From Lachnospiraceae bacterium (GTDB lineage Bacteria > Bacillota_A > Clostridia > Lachnospirales > Lachnospiraceae): 64,000 bases of DNA. The notes under the pieces are model-generated. The model had not been told where the DNA came from. It ran no database searches and worked only from the letters and a program-made list of their open reading frames with translations. The position numbers were made by a program, and so were the translations under genes. Of the stretch, positions 42,774-51,189 are shown in pieces. The DNA lies in NCBI GenBank assembly GCA_017482005.1, contig JAFUOI010000007.1, positions 1 to 64,000 of the forward strand. The letters run 5' to 3'. Each line of letters begins with the position of its first letter. Within the stretch, counting starts at the first letter, position 1.

Positions 42774-43603
42774 AAGATTATTGGCGCGAAATGTTCAGTT
42801 ACCCAAAGCTATATTATAAATTAGCGAAGGTAAAGAAAATAATAGAACCAAAAAGAATTGAGTACGGTAGTGATAAACATCAGTTTTTTCTGTATTTTAA
42901 ACCGGATAAAGATGTAAAAGATAAGGTGATTGTGTGGATACACGGAGGAGGCTGGAATGCAGGAAGTCCGGATGATTTCAGATATGTCGGACAAAGCTTT
43001 GCGATGGAAGGATATCATTGCGTATCACTTGGATATCGTCTGTCGCCGAAGAACAAATATCCGGTACAGATAGAAGATGTATGCGCTGCATACGGGAAAG
43101 CGATGGAATATCTGAAAAAGCAGGGCGTTGACTGTTCAAAGGTTATTGTAACAGGTCCTTCGGCCGGAGCGCATTTGTCTTCTATTTTATGTTACGGAAA
43201 GAAGTATCAGGAATCGTGTGAGATTGATATCCATAATATAATCGGTTTTATCGGTGTCGCCGGTCCGTATCTGTTTCATGAGAAACTGTCAAATACATTG
43301 AAAATTTTGTTGGGACAATTGTTTGCGAAGGGCTATAATCGAAAAGACGGTGAGCCATGTTCGTTGTTTGTTGCTAACCATATTCCGATGTTGCTGATAC
43401 ATAGCAGGCATGACGGGTTGATAGAGTTTTCTCAGTCGGAAGCATTATATGAAAAGGCAAAAAGAGCAGGAATGAAATGTGAGCTTTATGAGGTGGTTGA
43501 TGAAATAAATACACATTCTGCATATAGTGCAGGAATGTTTTTAGAGACAAGAGAGACAAACCGTGCACTGGATAAATTATTCACATGGATTGAAGACTTG
43601 TAA
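42770..43603 (+). CDS. Alpha/beta hydrolase (BD-FAE/HSL-like)
   Basis: A 277-residue hydrolase: WIHGGGWNAGSP oxyanion loop, TGPSAGAHLSSI nucleophile Ser, HSRHDGLIEFSQSE acid and INTHSAYSAG histidine. It resembles bifunctional feruloyl/acetyl esterases, but such a function is only an inference. The ATG at 42770 overlaps the previous stop; the earlier TTG at 42764 is not needed. Confidence 0.88.
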   Translation: MKDYWREMFSYPKLYYKLAKVKKIIEPKRIEYGSDKHQFFLYFKPDKDVKDKVIVWIHGGGWNAGSPDDFRYVGQSFAMEGYHCVSLGYRLSPKNKYPVQIEDVCAAYGKAMEYLKKQGVDCSKVIVTGPSAGAHLSSILCYGKKYQESCEIDIHNIIGFIGVAGPYLFHEKLSNTLKILLGQLFAKGYNRKDGEPCSLFVANHIPMLLIHSRHDGLIEFSQSEALYEKAKRAGMKCELYEVVDEINTHSAYSAGMFLETRETNRALDKLFTWIEDL

Positions 43604-43648
43604 ATGTGGAAGATAAGTTTTTCGGCGTTTTTCGGAGCGGAGAGATTA

Positions 43649-43876
43649 TGGGTATATGTGAAAAAATGTCATATCGGGACCCAAAATTAAGTGCGGATTA
43701 TGACTAAAAATGTGATTTTGGGTATATGGCGGAAAACATAATGAAAAGACCCACGGAATGAAGCAAATAGTGGGTCTGAAACGGAAATTTATTTGAGGGT
43801 ACCCAAATCAAAGAAAAATCCGATATAGAGAGCACAGTTATTGGGCCCGGAGGATCAATTATTTTACCTGGACCCA
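43649..43876. repeat. Inverted-word array B (TGGGT-N25-ACCCA, four units)
   Basis: TGGGT at 43649, 43719, 43771 and a TGGGC at 43842; ACCCA at 43679, 43749, 43801 and 43872. All four pairs have exactly 25 bases inside, and the gaps between units are 35, 17 and 36. Interiors differ except that TGGGT is followed by ATAT in the first two units. It fills the gap before the GntR operon; the rest of the 480-bp gap is A-rich sequence, a promoter and operators. Confidence 0.85.
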
Positions 43877-44015
43877 ACAATAGAAGACTCAGAAAAATTG
43901 AAAAAAATTGAAAAGAAAAAATTCAAAAGAAAAAAGTGTCAATATATAAGTTAGCATCCGCGCCGCCGGTAAAAAGAAGCTTATATAGAGACATTTTTTT
44001 ATTTGTAAAAATAGA

Positions 44016-44064
44016 TTGACAACTGTATATATACATGTCATACTGTATATATCGTATATATACA
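44016..44064 (+). promoter_or_regulatory. Promoter and palindromic operators of the GntR/ABC operon
   Basis: TTGACA (44016-44021), 17 bases, CATACT (44039-44044). A perfect 12-bp palindrome TGTATATATACA (44024-44035) lies in the spacer, and a second site TGTATATAT-CG-TATATATACA (44044-44064) covers the start of transcription. This fits autoregulation by the GntR protein encoded next. Confidence 0.75.
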
Positions 44065-44083
44065 ATAATAACAGAGGTGCACT

Positions 44084-44467
44084 ATGGTAATTATTTTAAG
44101 TAATTCATCCGATGAGCCGATTTATCAGCAGATTGTGACTCAGATTAAAGCGCAGATCATGAGTGGTGAGCTTACGGCGGGGGAGGCGCTTCCTTCGATG
44201 CGTATGCTTGCTCAGCAACTGAGAATCAGTGTCATCACAACAAAACGCGCTTACGAGGAACTGGAAAAAGATGGTTTTATTGAAACTATTGCAGGAAAAG
44301 GTTGCTATGTAAAGTCGCAGAATACAGAGTTTCTTCGGGAGGAGTCTGTTCGCCAGACAGAAGAGATGTTAGCTAAGGCTTGCGAAAAAGCACGCATGTG
44401 CGGACTTACCCTTGAGGAAATGAAAGAGATTTTGGAACTTGTGTATGGAGGAGATCAAGATGAGTGA
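44084..44467 (+). CDS. YtrA-type GntR transcriptional regulator
   Basis: A 127-residue GntR regulator of the short YtrA type: winged helix-turn-helix (PIYQQIVTQIKAQIMSGEL, LPSMRMLAQQLRISVITTKRAYEELEKDGFIET) and a short helical C-terminus. YtrA proteins repress their own ABC operons and respond to cell-wall antibiotics. It overlaps the ATPase gene by eight bases. The operators lie right upstream (44024-44064). GAGGTGC precedes the ATG. Confidence 0.93.
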   Translation: MVIILSNSSDEPIYQQIVTQIKAQIMSGELTAGEALPSMRMLAQQLRISVITTKRAYEELEKDGFIETIAGKGCYVKSQNTEFLREESVRQTEEMLAKACEKARMCGLTLEEMKEILELVYGGDQDE

Positions 44468-45359
44468 GAATGTGAGTGCCCCGGCTACATATGAAAATGC
44501 AATTGAGATAAAAAATCTTACAAAAAAATATGACGGATTTACACTCGATGATATCAGTTTTTGTGTGCCAAAAGGGAGTATCATGGGATTTATCGGTCAA
44601 AACGGAGCCGGCAAATCAACGACGATTAAAGCGATTTTGAACATTATAAAAACAGACGGCGGGCAAATCAGTCTGCTTGGTATGGATCATCTTAAGGATG
44701 AGGCAGCGGCCAAAGAGCAGATTGCTGCTGTGTTTGATGAGTGTCCGTTTCATGACTCATTCAAGGCAAAGCAGCTCAGTATCATGTTTAAAGGGTTGTA
44801 TAAGAATTGGAACGAGGAACTGTTCTACAGCTATCTTGATCGGTTCAATTTGCCGCGAAATAAGAAAATCGGGAAGTTTTCCAAAGGTATGAAGATGAAG
44901 ATGCAGATTGCGACAGCACTTTCACATGGAGCAAAACTTCTCATTATGGATGAAGCAACGACCGGTCTTGACCCGGTAGTGCGAAATGAAATTTTGGATA
45001 TTTTCCGCGAATATCTGAGTGATGATACAAACAGCATTCTGATGTCTTCCCACATTACAAGTGATTTGGATAAGATTGCGGACTGCGTGACATTTATTGA
45101 TAAAGGTAAGCTTTTGCTGACAGGATACAAAGATGACATTCTTGAGTCGCACGGTCTTATCAAATGCAGCGAAGCTGATTATAAAAAGATGGATACGGAA
45201 GATGTTGTGAGTGCGAGAAAGAGCGATTTTTGCGTTGATATTATGGTTTCTGACCGCATGGAATGTAAAAGAAAGTATGCATGGGCTAACGTTGAGAAGA
45301 CCAACTTGGAAGAAATCATGCTTTTCTATGTAAATAAAGAAAAGAAGGAGTGGTCGTAA
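44460..45359 (+). CDS. ABC transporter ATP-binding protein (YtrB-like)
   Basis: A 299-residue ATPase: Walker A GQNGAGKST, signature KFSKGMKMKMQIA and Walker B LLIMDEATTGLDPV. The C-terminal part after the nucleotide-binding domain resembles YtrB-type ATPases. The ATG at 44460 has GGAG about 10 bases upstream; the earlier in-frame ATG at 44439 would lengthen the N-terminus without a better site. It pairs with the permeases downstream. Confidence 0.92.
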   Translation: MSENVSAPATYENAIEIKNLTKKYDGFTLDDISFCVPKGSIMGFIGQNGAGKSTTIKAILNIIKTDGGQISLLGMDHLKDEAAAKEQIAAVFDECPFHDSFKAKQLSIMFKGLYKNWNEELFYSYLDRFNLPRNKKIGKFSKGMKMKMQIATALSHGAKLLIMDEATTGLDPVVRNEILDIFREYLSDDTNSILMSSHITSDLDKIADCVTFIDKGKLLLTGYKDDILESHGLIKCSEADYKKMDTEDVVSARKSDFCVDIMVSDRMECKRKYAWANVEKTNLEEIMLFYVNKEKKEWS

Positions 45360-46099
45360 TGAGAATAAGATCTCTGAAATATTTGATTTACCGGGACTTC
45401 TTTTTGGCAAGAAAAACTATATTTATTAACGCTGCACTTGGATTTTTTTTGATGCTTTTCGGGCTTTTGGTATCACTAAGCGGCAAATACGGAAATCTGG
45501 CACTTGTTCCTGAGAGTTATCAGGAGATTCTTGATGATATGATGTTTATGTTCTCTTGTTTCATACCGGTTTATGCATGTGCCGGTGTCGGTGTTTCGGT
45601 AATAGAAACGATGCAGTTTGAATGTGATAAGAAGTGGAAAAGTTTCCGGCTGACTACACCGGTCAGCGGATATATGTATGCACTCGCAAGATACATAGTG
45701 ATACTCAGTGCGGTCGGTGTCTGCATGGGAATAGCCCTTTTGTATATGTGGGGAAATAGTTTGATCACAGGAGAACCTGTGTCGGGAAAAAGCATTGCAT
45801 TTATGCTTGTGCTTACCTTTTATTTTATGATATTCAGTTTGCTTATGCAGATTTTGATACAGGTACTCGGTTCAGCCGACAGGGCAGGAATTGCAATGGT
45901 AATTCTTATGATTCCTGCTATGTTTGGTGTGATGTGGTATGTCGAAAAACATATGCTGATACCGGTAGATGCAGCGGTGATGCCGTTTTTGGTTAATTTG
46001 TGTGCGAAGCATTTGTCGAAGGTAGCAGTTATTTTTGTAATTGTTCTTGTTGTCAGCTTTATTTTGACAGCAAAATTGTATAAAAGGAGGGAAAAGTAA
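45359..46099 (+). CDS. ABC-2 type permease
   Basis: A 246-residue protein with six membrane helices (first at about 22-45, then 62-82, 106-130, 145-165, 178-192, 222-240). It overlaps the ATPase gene by one base (TAATG) and is followed by a second permease with ATG at 46099 on its last base. Probably a half of a heterodimeric exporter with the gene at 46099. Confidence 0.85.
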   Translation: MRIRSLKYLIYRDFFLARKTIFINAALGFFLMLFGLLVSLSGKYGNLALVPESYQEILDDMMFMFSCFIPVYACAGVGVSVIETMQFECDKKWKSFRLTTPVSGYMYALARYIVILSAVGVCMGIALLYMWGNSLITGEPVSGKSIAFMLVLTFYFMIFSLLMQILIQVLGSADRAGIAMVILMIPAMFGVMWYVEKHMLIPVDAAVMPFLVNLCAKHLSKVAVIFVIVLVVSFILTAKLYKRREK

Positions 46100-46809
46100 T
46101 GCGAGGACTTTTATACAAAGAGTTTTACCAGTTTAAAATTGATTTATATGTCATGAGTATTCTTGCACTGGTATTTTTGACATTGGGAATTGGGACGACA
46201 GCGGATCCGGAAGCGGAAGCTCAGAGTACGTGTATGTTACTATCAATGATTTATTTATTTGTCATAGTGCTCGGAAGTATCATAAGCTCAGAGTTTTTTA
46301 CAAAGGATGAAAAAAGACCTTGGTGTAATTTTGCATTTGTGCTTCCCCAGACTGAGAAAGGGCAGGTGGCTGCAAAATATTATGCGGTTTTGATATGGCA
46401 TTTGGCACTGTTGTTTTTGTGTTTTATAGAAGATACCATCGCTATAGCTGTTTACGGGAGTGCAGAGATAAGCGCAGTGATGATTGCAGTCGAGGTTTTT
46501 TCTTTCCGTATGCTTGTGATGGCATTTGAAATTCCGTGCATGGTCCGTTACGGGGCGACAACCGGTATCAATGTAGAGGGAAGTGTCGTCGGCATCTTAT
46601 TTATGTTGGCCGGAATTTATGCCTTATTCGGTGATATTTCCTTTTTCTTGCAGGAAAATGTAAGAGACGCAATTTGGAATTTCCTCATGAGCGGAAATGT
46701 GATATGGATCTTAGCACTTTTGCCTTATGTTGCAGGTGTTGCATATTATATTTCTTATCGCGTGTCTTTGAGAATGTATCGAAAGGGGGCAGAAAGTTAT
46801 GGACAGTAA
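46099..46809 (+). CDS. ABC-2 type permease
   Basis: A 236-residue six-helix permease; RGLLYKEFYQFKIDLYVMSI at the start and DEKRPWCNFAFVLPQTEKGQ in the cytoplasmic loop resemble YtrC/D-type exporters. AAAAGGAGGGAAAA precedes the ATG, one base inside the previous stop. It is followed by the CPBP protease gene, overlapping by 11 bases. Confidence 0.85.
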   Translation: MRGLLYKEFYQFKIDLYVMSILALVFLTLGIGTTADPEAEAQSTCMLLSMIYLFVIVLGSIISSEFFTKDEKRPWCNFAFVLPQTEKGQVAAKYYAVLIWHLALLFLCFIEDTIAIAVYGSAEISAVMIAVEVFSFRMLVMAFEIPCMVRYGATTGINVEGSVVGILFMLAGIYALFGDISFFLQENVRDAIWNFLMSGNVIWILALLPYVAGVAYYISYRVSLRMYRKGAESYGQ

Positions 46810-47701
46810 AAAGCTTACGATAAAGCGTATTGTGATTTTTTATATCCTTGCATTTTTGCCGCTTGCGATTGTCACACCTGTTTTATGCATGTACTATGAT
46901 GAGATGGTTTATGTTTCAAAGAAAGAAAATGTTGCTGCAGTAGTCTATGCGCTTGGTGCTTTCGGAATGTTTGCGCCGGCGATTGCAAATCTTTTGACAA
47001 GGTGGATTACGAAGGAAGGAATGGAGAAGTCTTATTTGGCACTAAACTTGCGCGGGAACGGGAAATATTACCTGGCATCTGTCGGAGTGAAATTACTTGA
47101 GGCAGTGTTTGGAATGTTTCTTGTATGGAAAGTATTTTTCGGGGATGTACCTTTGAAGGAAATGTTTCCGGGGGTAGATATGAGTACAAAACTGGCAGGA
47201 TTTGTGCTTCAGCTTGCATTTTCAATTATTGTATTTTTCCCGGCGTTCGGTGAAGAGTGGGGCTGGAGAGGGTATCTTAGTCCGAAACTTGAGCAGATAA
47301 TGAGTAAGCCGGCGGCAATTCTTGTCGGAGGTGTTCTCTGGGGACTTTGGCACGCACCGCTTACGATAGCCGGTCATAATTTCGGAGTGGACTATCCGCT
47401 ATATCCATGGCTTGGAATCGGAGCGATGTGTCTGATGTGTACCGCCATGAATGCATTTTTAACCTTGCTGACAGAGCGGACGAAATCAATTTATCCCGCA
47501 TCTTTTGCACATATGATAAATAACAACTGCTCGGTTATGGTTTTGATGACACTCTTTTCGACAGAAGAAATATTTAGCAAGATGCAGAAACTCCAATCCA
47601 TAAAAGTTTTTGCAGTATTTATGCCGTTATATTTGCTGGTAGGAATTGTGAGTTTTGTAATATATATGAAAAAAACAAATAATACACGAAGTGCGTTATA
47701 A
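46799..47701 (+). CDS. CPBP-family intramembrane metalloprotease
   Basis: A 300-residue membrane protein with eight hydrophobic segments and the CPBP (Rce1-like) motifs EEWGWRGYL and GLWHAPL plus a later MINNNCSVM segment. Such proteases often protect against or process bacteriocin-like peptides; its place behind a GntR-ABC operon fits that. It overlaps the permease gene and is followed by a strong terminator. Confidence 0.9.
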   Translation: MDSKKLTIKRIVIFYILAFLPLAIVTPVLCMYYDEMVYVSKKENVAAVVYALGAFGMFAPAIANLLTRWITKEGMEKSYLALNLRGNGKYYLASVGVKLLEAVFGMFLVWKVFFGDVPLKEMFPGVDMSTKLAGFVLQLAFSIIVFFPAFGEEWGWRGYLSPKLEQIMSKPAAILVGGVLWGLWHAPLTIAGHNFGVDYPLYPWLGIGAMCLMCTAMNAFLTLLTERTKSIYPASFAHMINNNCSVMVLMTLFSTEEIFSKMQKLQSIKVFAVFMPLYLLVGIVSFVIYMKKTNNTRSAL

Positions 47702-47719
47702 AACGTCGGTACTTAAAGA

Positions 47720-47758
47720 GTGGCAACCAAATGGATTGGTTGCCACGATTTGTTTTTT
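47720..47758. terminator. Terminator after the CPBP gene (also usable by dut)
   Basis: GTGGCAACCAA (47720-47730), loop ATGGA, TTGGTTGCCAC (47736-47746), then TTTGTTTTTT. A perfect 11-bp stem. For dut, which reads in from the other side, the T-run is weaker. Confidence 0.9.
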
Positions 47759-48191
47759 AGTTTTTTCCCGTACTTCCAATTCCGCCACGGTTGCTTCCGT
47801 CTAACTTTTCTACTTCATCAAAAACAAGTTTCGGCTGATTTTCCATGATACGGAACTGACAGATGCGGTCATTTTTGTGAATTACAGTATCTCGAAGAGC
47901 GTAAACCGGCATATACCACCAGTCGTCAGGACCGCAGTAGGAGCAGTCGATGATTCCGCAGTGGTTGGTCTGGATGATTCCGAAGTTTTTGTAGGTAGAA
48001 CTGCGAGGAACCACATGGGCTTCATAGCCTTCCGGTAACTGCATGGCCACGCCGAGGTGGATAAGTTTGAATTCTCCGGCTTTAAGTTCTACATCCATAG
48101 CACTTCTAAGGTCAATCCAATCGGATTTTCCGTCTATGTACGTTAATTTTTCAATGGTTTCATCTAAATATTGAATACGTATTTCTTTCAT
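47757..48191 (-). CDS. dut: dUTP diphosphatase
   Basis: Cleaves dUTP to dUMP and pyrophosphate. The 144-residue protein shows the trimeric dUTPase motifs: [43 protein letters not shown] core with SRSS-like PRSS, and the C-terminal [12 protein letters not shown]-loop-like motif. ATAAGGAGATTACCC precedes the minus-strand ATG. Confidence 0.93.
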   Translation of the reverse strand: MKEIRIQYLDETIEKLTYIDGKSDWIDLRSAMDVELKAGEFKLIHLGVAMQLPEGYEAHVVPRSSTYKNFGIIQTNHCGIIDCSYCGPDDWWYMPVYALRDTVIHKNDRICQFRIMENQPKLVFDEVEKLDGSNRGGIGSTGKN

Positions 48192-48212
48192 GGGTAATCT
48201 CCTTATGTTTAA

Positions 48213-48241
48213 TTTATAAAACTATACCAAGTATAGCACAA
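48213..48241 (-). promoter_or_regulatory. Promoter of dut
   Basis: On the minus strand TTGTGC (48236-48241), 17 bases, TATAAA (48213-48218), with a CTATAC/GTATAG palindrome in the spacer region. Confidence 0.55.
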
Positions 48242-48296
48242 GAAGATTCCAAGCACTAGCGCAATCTTGTAAATACAAAAAAAGCCGCATATTTTT

Positions 48297-48325
48297 CCAT
48301 GTTTATGACAAACTAATTCATATTA
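48297..48325 (+). promoter_or_regulatory. Possible sigma-G-type promoter of spoVAF
   Basis: CCATG (48297-48301), 17 bases, CATATTA (48319-48325), the latter matching the sigma-G -10 pattern CATnnTA. The -35 is only partial. Confidence 0.4.
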
Positions 48326-48362
48326 GGAAGAACATAAACGATATGGAGGCGGAAAAGAGAAG

Positions 48363-49787
48363 ATGGAACCAATCATATTAGAGAGCAGAATCAGTAAGAG
48401 TGTAAAGGATAATCGAAAGTATTTTCACGAAAAACTGAATGTAGATACCAATTTTGATATGCTGTATCGGGATCTTGTTATCGGTGGAAAGGACAGCGTA
48501 ATCTACTTTATAGACGGTTTCTGCAAAGATGAATTGATGATGAAAATGCTTCAATATTTCATTGGATTGAAAGAAGACGATATTCCGCAGGATGCAGCAG
48601 GAATGTTGAAGCAGAACATGCCTTATGTGGAAGTTGATATGGAGGATCGTAAGGATAAGATTGCGACAGCGATTCTTTCCGGACAGCTTGCACTTTTTGT
48701 TGATGGCTATGATAAATGTATTTTGATTGATTCTCGGACATATCCGGCAAGAAGTGTGTCGGAGCCTGATAAGGATAAAGCGCTTCGGGGATCGAAAGAC
48801 GGATTTGTTGAGACCATCATCTTTAATACAGCGCTTATTCGTCGCAGAATCCGAGATACGGATCTGTGTGTAGAAATGCTTCAGGCAGGAACAACATCGA
48901 AAACGGACATAGCACTTTTATACATGGGGAAAAGAGTAGATGAAAATTTTCTGATGGAAATCAAGAGTCGTATCAAGGGGATGAAAGTGGATGCATTGAC
49001 GTTAAATCAGGAATCGCTGGCGGAATGTCTGTATGACAGAACATGGCTCAATCCGTTTCCGAAGTTCCGGTTCACGGAGCGACCGGATACATCCGCAGCT
49101 CAGATTTTAGAAGGAAATATTGTAATTCTTGTGGATAATGCGCCGCAGGCGATGATTTTGCCGACTTCGCTTTTTGATATTACAGAAGAAGCCGATGATT
49201 ATTATTTTCCGCCGATTACCGGAACATACCTGCGATTTGCAAAGTTTGTCATACTGGTGTTTTCGTATTTTGTTACACCACTTTATTTGTTACTTTCCAA
49301 CAATCCCCAGTGGATACCGGAAAGTTTTGCGTTTATACAAATGAAAGATCCTTATAATATACCGATATTTTGGCAATTTATTATTTTGGAAGTAGCACTT
49401 GACGGCCTTAGGCTTGCAGCGGTTAATACCCCGAATATGTTAAGTACACCGCTCAGCATTATGGCAGCTTTGATTTTAGGAGATTTTTCTGTAAGCAGCG
49501 GATGGTTTAATGCAGAGGTTATGTTATATATGGCGTTTGTAGCGTTGGCTAACTATACACAGACAAACTATGAACTGGCTTATGCTGTTAAATTCATGCG
49601 GATTTTGAATCTTATTTTGACGAGTCTGTTTGGGATTTACGGATTTATTGCAGGCATAGGAATATTCATTCTGTCGCTAATCAACAACAAGATGATTTCC
49701 GGAAGAGCGTATTTGTATCCGCTGATTCCATTTCATTATAAAGAATTAAAGAAGCGTCTTGTACGCAGACACATAAGAAACGTATAA
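48363..49787 (+). CDS. spoVAF: SpoVAF/GerA-family spore germination protein
   Basis: A 474-residue member of the GerA A-subunit family closest to SpoVAF: DMLYRDLVIGGKDSVIYFIDGF, RTYPARSVSEPDKDKALRGS, NTALIRRRIRDTDL, the PFPKFRFTERPDT loop and four to five membrane helices in the C-terminal half (about 295-460). SpoVAF sits in the spore inner membrane and helps DPA release in germination. No other spoVA genes are visible in the window. The ATG has TATGGAGGCGG 12 bases upstream. Confidence 0.88.
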   Translation: MEPIILESRISKSVKDNRKYFHEKLNVDTNFDMLYRDLVIGGKDSVIYFIDGFCKDELMMKMLQYFIGLKEDDIPQDAAGMLKQNMPYVEVDMEDRKDKIATAILSGQLALFVDGYDKCILIDSRTYPARSVSEPDKDKALRGSKDGFVETIIFNTALIRRRIRDTDLCVEMLQAGTTSKTDIALLYMGKRVDENFLMEIKSRIKGMKVDALTLNQESLAECLYDRTWLNPFPKFRFTERPDTSAAQILEGNIVILVDNAPQAMILPTSLFDITEEADDYYFPPITGTYLRFAKFVILVFSYFVTPLYLLLSNNPQWIPESFAFIQMKDPYNIPIFWQFIILEVALDGLRLAAVNTPNMLSTPLSIMAALILGDFSVSSGWFNAEVMLYMAFVALANYTQTNYELAYAVKFMRILNLILTSLFGIYGFIAGIGIFILSLINNKMISGRAYLYPLIPFHYKELKKRLVRRHIRNV

Positions 49788-49795
49788 ATCATATG

Positions 49796-49845
49796 AACGG
49801 GATTTCGTAAATATGTCTTGGGACAATCCGAAATTCCGTTTTTTT
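49796..49845 (+). terminator. Terminator after spoVAF
   Basis: AACGGGATTTCG pairs with CGAAATTCCGTT (one wobble), with an inner TGTC/GACA stem, then T7. Confidence 0.8.
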
Positions 49846-49856
49846 AATTTCATCAT

Positions 49857-49886
49857 GTGTCAATCCGACAGAATGCTACATACTAT
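49857..49886 (+). promoter_or_regulatory. Possible sigma-E-type promoter of cotJABC
   Basis: CATACTAT (-10, 49879-49886) matches sigma-E well; GTGTCAAT (49857-49864), 14 bases upstream, is a partial -35. The spacing equals that of the spoIVA promoter. Confidence 0.55.
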
Positions 49887-49912
49887 GATAATAAAAAGAC
49901 AGGAGAAAGACC

Positions 49913-50086
49913 ATGATGAAAAATTACTATGAACATATGCAGACGGAAGAATTTCCGTTGGCTATGGCATATGTACCGTGGCAGAAACTTGATAAAATAT
50001 ATGAAGATCTGGACGATGCGTTTCATGAAGGAACTATTTTTCCGGAATTAAACAAACCGTTTTGCGGAAGGAGATGTGTAAAGTGA
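49913..50086 (+). CDS. cotJA: Spore coat protein CotJA
   Basis: A 57-residue gene below usual length cutoffs. The peptide contains the CotJA signature (FPLAMAYVPWQKLDKIYE, then EGTIFPELNKPF). Two consecutive ATG codons exist at 49913 and 49916; AGGAGAAAGACC precedes the first. CotJA, with CotJB and CotJC, forms a small coat complex in the mother-cell layer. Its stop overlaps the cotJB start by one base (TGATG). Confidence 0.88.
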   Translation: MMKNYYEHMQTEEFPLAMAYVPWQKLDKIYEDLDDAFHEGTIFPELNKPFCGRRCVK

Positions 50087-50358
50087 TGAGAAATATGGAT
50101 ATGTCAAAAGCAGCATTGCTTCATGAGATCAGCAAGGTCGATTTTGCGGTTGTAGAAATGACATTATATTTGGATACACATCCACATGAGTGTGAAGCAA
50201 TCGCATATCTTAACCACTATGTAAAACTGAAAAATCAGCTTGAAAAAGAGTATAGCTACAAATATGAACCGCTGTCAGTGGCATATGCACCTGAGAGTGA
50301 TGATAACAAGTGGTTGTGGGCTCTTGCCCCGATGCCTTGGGAAGGAGGATGCAGATAA
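50086..50358 (+). CDS. cotJB: Spore coat protein CotJB
   Basis: A 90-residue coat protein: LLHEISKVDFAVVEMTLYLDTHPHE, YVKLKNQLEKEYSYKYEPLS and the PWEGGC ending are typical of CotJB. The ATG at 50086 is preferred over the earlier in-frame ATG at 50062, which lies inside cotJA; AAGGAGATG provides the ribosome binding site. It ends in TAATG overlap with cotJC. Confidence 0.92.
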   Translation: MRNMDMSKAALLHEISKVDFAVVEMTLYLDTHPHECEAIAYLNHYVKLKNQLEKEYSYKYEPLSVAYAPESDDNKWLWALAPMPWEGGCR

Positions 50359-50984
50359 TGTGGAGTTATGAAAGGAGATTACAGTATCCTATTAATATTA
50401 AAGAACCGAATGCGAAGATAGCACAAATCATCATCAGTCAGTATGGTGGACCGGATGGCGAACTTGGGGCGTCTATGCGTTATCTTTCTCAGAGATACAC
50501 GATTCCGTATAACGAAGTTGCAGGGCTTTTGACAGACATCGGAACGGAGGAACTGGCGCATTTTGAACTTGTAGGAGCGATTGTTCATCAGCTTACGAGA
50601 AACCTTTCTAAAGAAGAAATTGAGAAATCAGGTTTTGCACCGTATTATGTGGATCATACATTGGCACTTTGGCCACAGGCTGCCGGCGGAATTCCGTTCA
50701 ATGCATGTGAATTCCAATCGAAAGGTGATCCGATTACGGATCTTATGGAAGATATGGCGGCAGAGCAGAAGGCGAGGACAACATATGATAATATTCTTCG
50801 CATGGTAAAAGATCCGGATGTATACGACGCCATTAAGTTCCTTCGTGCAAGGGAAATTGTACATTTTCAGAGATTTGGTGAAGCGCTTCGCAGGGTACAG
50901 GATAAACTCGATGAAAAGAATTTCTATGCATTTAACCCGGCTTTTGATACATGCAATGTTAAAGACATGAAAGAAAACGGATAA
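50358..50984 (+). CDS. cotJC: Spore coat protein CotJC (manganese catalase family)
   Basis: A 208-residue protein of the Mn-catalase/ferritin-like four-helix type. Metal ligands: Glu in QYGGPDGELGASMRYLSQR and GTEELAHFELVG (E-E-x-x-H) in one half, and MAAEQKARTTYDNI and REIVHFQRFGEAL in the other, the pattern expected for a dimanganese centre. It may protect the spore from peroxide as well as serve in the coat. The ATG is at 50358, sharing the cotJB stop. Confidence 0.93.
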   Translation: MWSYERRLQYPINIKEPNAKIAQIIISQYGGPDGELGASMRYLSQRYTIPYNEVAGLLTDIGTEELAHFELVGAIVHQLTRNLSKEEIEKSGFAPYYVDHTLALWPQAAGGIPFNACEFQSKGDPITDLMEDMAAEQKARTTYDNILRMVKDPDVYDAIKFLRAREIVHFQRFGEALRRVQDKLDEKNFYAFNPAFDTCNVKDMKENG

Positions 50985-51019
50985 AGATCGTGTCAAAGGC
51001 CTGACACTTGATATAGATT

Positions 51020-51060
51020 GCAAAGCCGGTGTATTTCCTGTAGGAATGCACCGGTTTTGC
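51020..51060. terminator. Hairpin after cotJC (possible terminator)
   Basis: GCAAAGCCGGTG (51020-51031) pairs with GCACCGGTTTTGC (51048-51060). No T-run follows on the plus strand, so it may stabilise the 3' end rather than end transcription. A smaller GTGTCA/TGACAC hairpin lies just upstream at about 50989. Confidence 0.5.
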
Positions 51061-51102
51061 AGAATTGGTTCGTTTTGCGACAGAATTGGTCGCTTCGACG
51101 TG

Positions 51103-51131
51103 TTGATATTGAAAAAGTTTCATGCTAAACT
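51103..51131 (+). promoter_or_regulatory. Promoter of the SHOCT-domain gene
   Basis: TTGATA (51103-51108), 17 bases, TAAACT (51126-51131), about 60 bases upstream of the ATG at 51190. Confidence 0.55.
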
Positions 51132-51189
51132 ATGTATATAAACAAGAACAATCCTTTTTAGGAAATATGGGTATAGGGAGTGTGAACGT

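Noticed and set aside
51061..51090. Direct repeat AGAATTGGT at 51061 and 51082
   Set aside because: Two short copies 21 bp apart near a promoter could be a regulator site, but there is no further support.
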